Shown in pieces: positions 5,478 to 7,592 of a stretch of 7,592 nucleotides of DNA. The notes beneath the pieces are model-generated. The model did no database searches. It was not told the DNA's origin and saw nothing but the letters and a program-made list of their open reading frames with translations. Made by a program: the position numbers and the translations under genes. Origin of the DNA: an uncultured Clostridia bacterium (GTDB taxonomy: Bacteria; Bacillota; Clostridia; Oscillospirales; Oscillospiraceae); NCBI GenBank assembly GCA_945918815.1, contig CAMEIU010000109.1, positions 1-7,592 on the forward strand. The letters run 5' to 3'. Positions within the stretch are counted from its first letter, which is position 1, and each line of letters begins with the position of its first letter.

Positions 5478-6264
5478 ACTGCAGCACGTCTATAAAACCT
5501 TTAATCCGGGCACGGTCAATGCGAAGACCGCGTTGGACGACCTGTGCCTGACCCTCAACGACGGCGATTTTGTCACGGTCATTGGCGGCAACGGCGCGGG
5601 CAAGAGCACCATGCTCAATGCCATTTCCGGCGTCTGGAAGCCGGATTCCGGCAAGGTCATCATCGATGGTGTGGATGTGACCAATATGCCCGAGTACAAG
5701 CGGGCCAAATTCCTGGGTCGCGTGTTCCAGGATCCCATGATGGGTACCGCCGCCTCCATGGGCATTGATGAAAACCTGGCTCTGGCCGCCCGCCGCGGAA
5801 AACGCCGCGGTCTGGCCTGGGGCGTGACCAAAAAGGAAAAGGCCCAGTACCGGGATCTGCTGGCCTCTCTGGACCTGGGTTTGGAGGACCGCATGACCAG
5901 TAAGGTGGGCCTCCTGTCCGGCGGCCAGCGGCAGGCCGTGACCCTTCTGATGGCCTCCTTGCAGGAGCCCAAGCTGCTGCTCCTGGACGAGCATACTGCG
6001 GCCCTGGATCCCAAGACCGCCGCCAAGGTTCTGGCTCTCTCTGACGAAATCGTCGCCCGGAACCGCCTGACCACCCTAATGGTCACCCATAACATGCACG
6101 ACGCCATTGCCCACGGCAACCGCCTGATCATGATGCACAACGGCCGCGTGATTCTGGACATTTCCGGCGAGGAAAAGAAGAAGCTGACCGTGGAAGACCT
6201 GCTGGAAAAATTCACAGCCGTCTCCGGCCAGGAATTCGCCAACGACCGGGCCCTGCTGTCCTGA
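5470..6264 (+). CDS. ABC transporter ATP-binding protein (COG1101 family)
   Basis: The 264-residue ATPase powers the importer from the cytoplasmic side. All catalytic motifs are intact: Walker A GGNGAGKST (39-47), Q-loop Gln87 in FQDP, signature LSGGQ (149-153), Walker B LLLLDE ending at Asp173-Glu174, D-loop ALD (178-180) and switch His207 in VTH. The sequence around Walker B (LLDEHTAALDPKTA) is typical of ATPases paired with ABC_sub_bind proteins. The frame extends upstream to 5389, but the real start is the ATG at 5470. It has a GGGAGGGAAGG ribosome site (5456-5466), the protein begins with the usual MLEL-x-x-VYKTF, and ATG overlaps the permease stop by 8 bp, implying coupled translation. 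It is the last gene of the operon; an inverted-repeat element follows 17 bp later. Confidence 0.95.
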   Translation: MLELQHVYKTFNPGTVNAKTALDDLCLTLNDGDFVTVIGGNGAGKSTMLNAISGVWKPDSGKVIIDGVDVTNMPEYKRAKFLGRVFQDPMMGTAASMGIDENLALAARRGKRRGLAWGVTKKEKAQYRDLLASLDLGLEDRMTSKVGLLSGGQRQAVTLLMASLQEPKLLLLDEHTAALDPKTAAKVLALSDEIVARNRLTTLMVTHNMHDAIAHGNRLIMMHNGRVILDISGEEKKKLTVEDLLEKFTAVSGQEFANDRALLS

Positions 6265-6281
6265 AAATTAAAGAAATCCCT

Positions 6282-6425
6282 CGTGCCCCCTCTTTAGGGG
6301 GCTGTCAGCGAAGCTGACTGGGGGTTGTGCCGATAAGTAATTTTACCGATCAAACGGTACAATTGCAAATCTACCACAACCCCCAGGCCGCCCTTCGGGC
6401 GTCCAGCCCTCTCGAAGGGGGCACG
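6282..6425. repeat. Composite inverted-repeat element of multiple hairpins (MITE-like or dispersed palindromic repeat)
   Basis: Two homologous arms face each other: 6282-6329 and 6375-6425. The outer ends CGTGCCCCCT / AGGGGGCACG (10 bp) and inner ends CTGGGGGTTGTG / CACAACCCCCAG (12 bp) are perfect inverted repeats. Each arm has two small hairpins, 6285-6302 (7-bp stem) and 6304-6318 (6 bp) on the left, and 6389-6401 (5 bp) and 6406-6422 (7 pairs with one G-T) on the right. The 45-bp centre holds a further one (TACCG 6344-6348 with CGGTA 6355-6359). There is no open frame of note. It fills the gap between the ATPase gene and the convergent radical SAM gene and may also help end both transcripts. 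I recall similar C/G-run palindromes in intergenic DNA of gut clostridia; copy number cannot be judged here. Confidence 0.75.
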
Positions 6426-6440
6426 GGGATGCGTTTCAAA

Positions 6441-7355
6441 TTACGCCCATTCTCCCTGGCGGAGGTGGGCGTCTTTCATTTTCCGGTTCAGGGTGTTCAA
6501 AACCCGCTTCTTGTCCGCGCTCCATAGGGGCGCGATCAGGTCCTTCTTGGCGCCGTCTCCGGTGAGCCGGTGGATGACCACATCCGGCGGCAGGATCCGC
6601 AGGCAGTCGAGAATCAAATCGCAGTATTCCTCCAATTCCAGAGTTCGGAATTTCCCGGCCTCGTAGTCCAAAGCCAGGTCCGTGCCCTTCAGCACGTGGA
6701 GCAGCTGTAATTTGATCCCATCGGTGCGCTGGCCCGCGTAGCGGACCGTCTCCAGCATCTGCTCCCTTGTCTCGCCCGGCAGGCCCAGAATCACGTGGGT
6801 GATGGCCTCGAGGTTCCGGGCCTTTAAATCCGAAACCGCCCGTTCATAGACCGGCAGCTCGTAGCCCCGGTGCATGTAACGGGCGGTCTCTGGGTGGATG
6901 GTCTGGAGGCCCAGCTCCACCCAGACGGGTTTCTCCTGATTGAGCCTGTCCAGCAGGTCCAGCACGTCCTCCGGCAGGCAGTCGGGCCGGGTGGCAATGG
7001 ATAAGACCGCCACGTCGGGATGTTCGATGGCCGCCCGGAACAGGGGCTCCAGATAGGAAACCGGGGCGTAAGTGTTGGTGAAGCTTTGAAAATAGGCGAT
7101 ATATCTGCCATTTTTGATCTTCCCGGCCACCCTGGCCTTGGCCCGCTCGATTTGCTCCGTCACCGTGGTCCCCGACTGTGCAAAGGCCCCGCTGCCGTCC
7201 CCGGCGCAGAAAATGCACCCGCCGGTTCCCAGGGTTCCGTCCCGGTTGGGACAGGTCATACCCCCATCCAGGGCCAGCTTGTAGACCTTGCAGCCGAAGC
7301 GGCTTTGCAGATGATCGGATAAACGGTTGTAGGGGCGGCTATCACGTTGTTCCAT
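6441..7355 (-). CDS. Radical SAM protein, YtqA/YhcC (TIGR01212) family
   Basis: The 304-residue protein carries the family's extended iron-sulfur motif CPNRDGTLGTGGCIFC. With the ATG at 7355 as start, the cluster ligands are Cys35, Cys47 and Cys50, an atypical spacing known for this family. Other landmarks are YNRLSDHL near the N-terminus, YFQSFTNTYAP (88-98), IATRPDCL (120-127), VELGLQTIHPETA (146-158), HVILGLPGET (187-196) and HRLTGDG (262-268). Such proteins use S-adenosylmethionine and a 4Fe-4S cluster; as I recall, YtqA of Bacillus has been linked to wobble-uridine modification of tRNA, which I hold with moderate certainty. A GTG at 7364 would add three residues, but the ATG at 7355 overlaps the stop of the upstream gene (TGATG), arguing for coupled translation. 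No MnmM/YtqB methyltransferase gene follows; the repeat element lies downstream. Confidence 0.88.
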   Translation of the reverse strand: MEQRDSRPYNRLSDHLQSRFGCKVYKLALDGGMTCPNRDGTLGTGGCIFCAGDGSGAFAQSGTTVTEQIERAKARVAGKIKNGRYIAYFQSFTNTYAPVSYLEPLFRAAIEHPDVAVLSIATRPDCLPEDVLDLLDRLNQEKPVWVELGLQTIHPETARYMHRGYELPVYERAVSDLKARNLEAITHVILGLPGETREQMLETVRYAGQRTDGIKLQLLHVLKGTDLALDYEAGKFRTLELEEYCDLILDCLRILPPDVVIHRLTGDGAKKDLIAPLWSADKKRVLNTLNRKMKDAHLRQGEWA

Positions 7356-7592
7356 CAGCCCCACAAAGCCGTCAGCATGGGAACCACTTGCTTCTTCCGG
7401 GATACGACGCCGGGCAGGAAGCAGGCGTGGTCTTTCAGCTCGGTGCCGAAGGCCTGATGGAAAATGTCCTCGTCGCCCAGGTACAGCAGATGGGAACCTT
7501 CCACCAATACGTCGGTCAGCATGAGAATCATCATGCTGTAGCTGCGTTCCTCCATCATCCGCGCCATGACCTCCAGGAATTCGTCCCGGCGG
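7355..7592 (-). CDS. ppaC: Manganese-dependent inorganic pyrophosphatase, C-terminal part (partial)
   Basis: The minus-strand frame is open to the window edge and encodes 78 complete residues of the C-terminus. An internal ATG at 7567 is not the real start, because the frame continues upstream as RRDEFLEV. The stretch MMILMLTDVLVEGSHLLYLG, then FGTELKD, then LPGVVSRKKQVVPMLT is characteristic of the DHHA2 domain at the end of family II (DHH) pyrophosphatases; the SRKKQ segment contains the basic residues that bind the pyrophosphate substrate. The enzyme hydrolyses cytosolic pyrophosphate to phosphate and needs manganese or cobalt. The catalytic DHH domain, and any CBS/DRTGG insert, lie outside the window. 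Its TGA overlaps the ATG of the radical SAM gene, so the two probably form one operon. Confidence 0.88.
   Translation of the reverse strand, partial: RRDEFLEVMARMMEERSYSMMILMLTDVLVEGSHLLYLGDEDIFHQAFGTELKDHACFLPGVVSRKKQVVPMLTALWG

Noticed and set aside
6327..6527. 66-codon plus-strand frame across the repeat element
   Set aside because: It starts inside the palindromic repeat, runs antisense into the radical SAM gene and lacks a ribosome site.

Overview
The window looks like chromosomal DNA from a GC-rich anaerobic Firmicute, most likely an Oscillospirales-type gut or host-associated clostridium. This is inferred from D-proline reductase (Stickland) genes, strong AGGAGG-type ribosome binding sites, a lipoprotein signal peptide, a YesL/DUF624 protein and GC-rich coding sequence next to AT-rich promoter DNA. 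No phage, transposase, CRISPR, tRNA or rRNA genes are visible.

Region 1 (1-2420, plus strand) is the 3' part of a D-proline utilisation operon. In order it has the last codons of an upstream gene (probably prdA), a small duplicated-domain protein of the CBO2463/CBO2479 type, prdB, a strong intergenic hairpin, and a proline racemase gene (prdF type). A bidirectional terminator closes it. PrdF would convert L-proline to D-proline, and PrdA/PrdB would open the ring reductively to 5-aminovalerate. The main oddity is that PrdB carries an ordinary cysteine codon where the well-known enzyme has selenocysteine.

Region 2 (2429-3391) holds a minus-strand YesL-like membrane protein gene that converges on the prd terminator. 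A roughly 310-bp AT-rich divergent control region follows. It contains a promoter for each direction, a long imperfect palindrome in the yesL leader, and smaller dyads upstream of the plus-strand promoter.

Region 3 (3392-6264, plus strand) is a complete three-gene ABC importer operon: a lipoprotein binding protein with an acidic Pro/Ala/Glu linker, a membrane permease, and an ATPase whose start overlaps the permease stop. It belongs to the family that includes TrpX-type and many uncharacterised importers. Substrate specificity cannot be read from the sequence.

Region 4 (6265-6440) is filled mostly by a composite inverted-repeat element made of several hairpins, which looks like a dispersed palindromic repeat or MITE-like unit. 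Region 5 (6441-7592, minus strand) carries a radical SAM protein of the YtqA/YhcC (TIGR01212) family. It is translationally coupled to the 3' end of a manganese-dependent inorganic pyrophosphatase gene that runs off the window.

I see no clearly new multi-gene system. The items most worth following are the Cys-type PrdB with its small partner protein, the palindromic yesL leader, and the composite repeat at 6282-6425.
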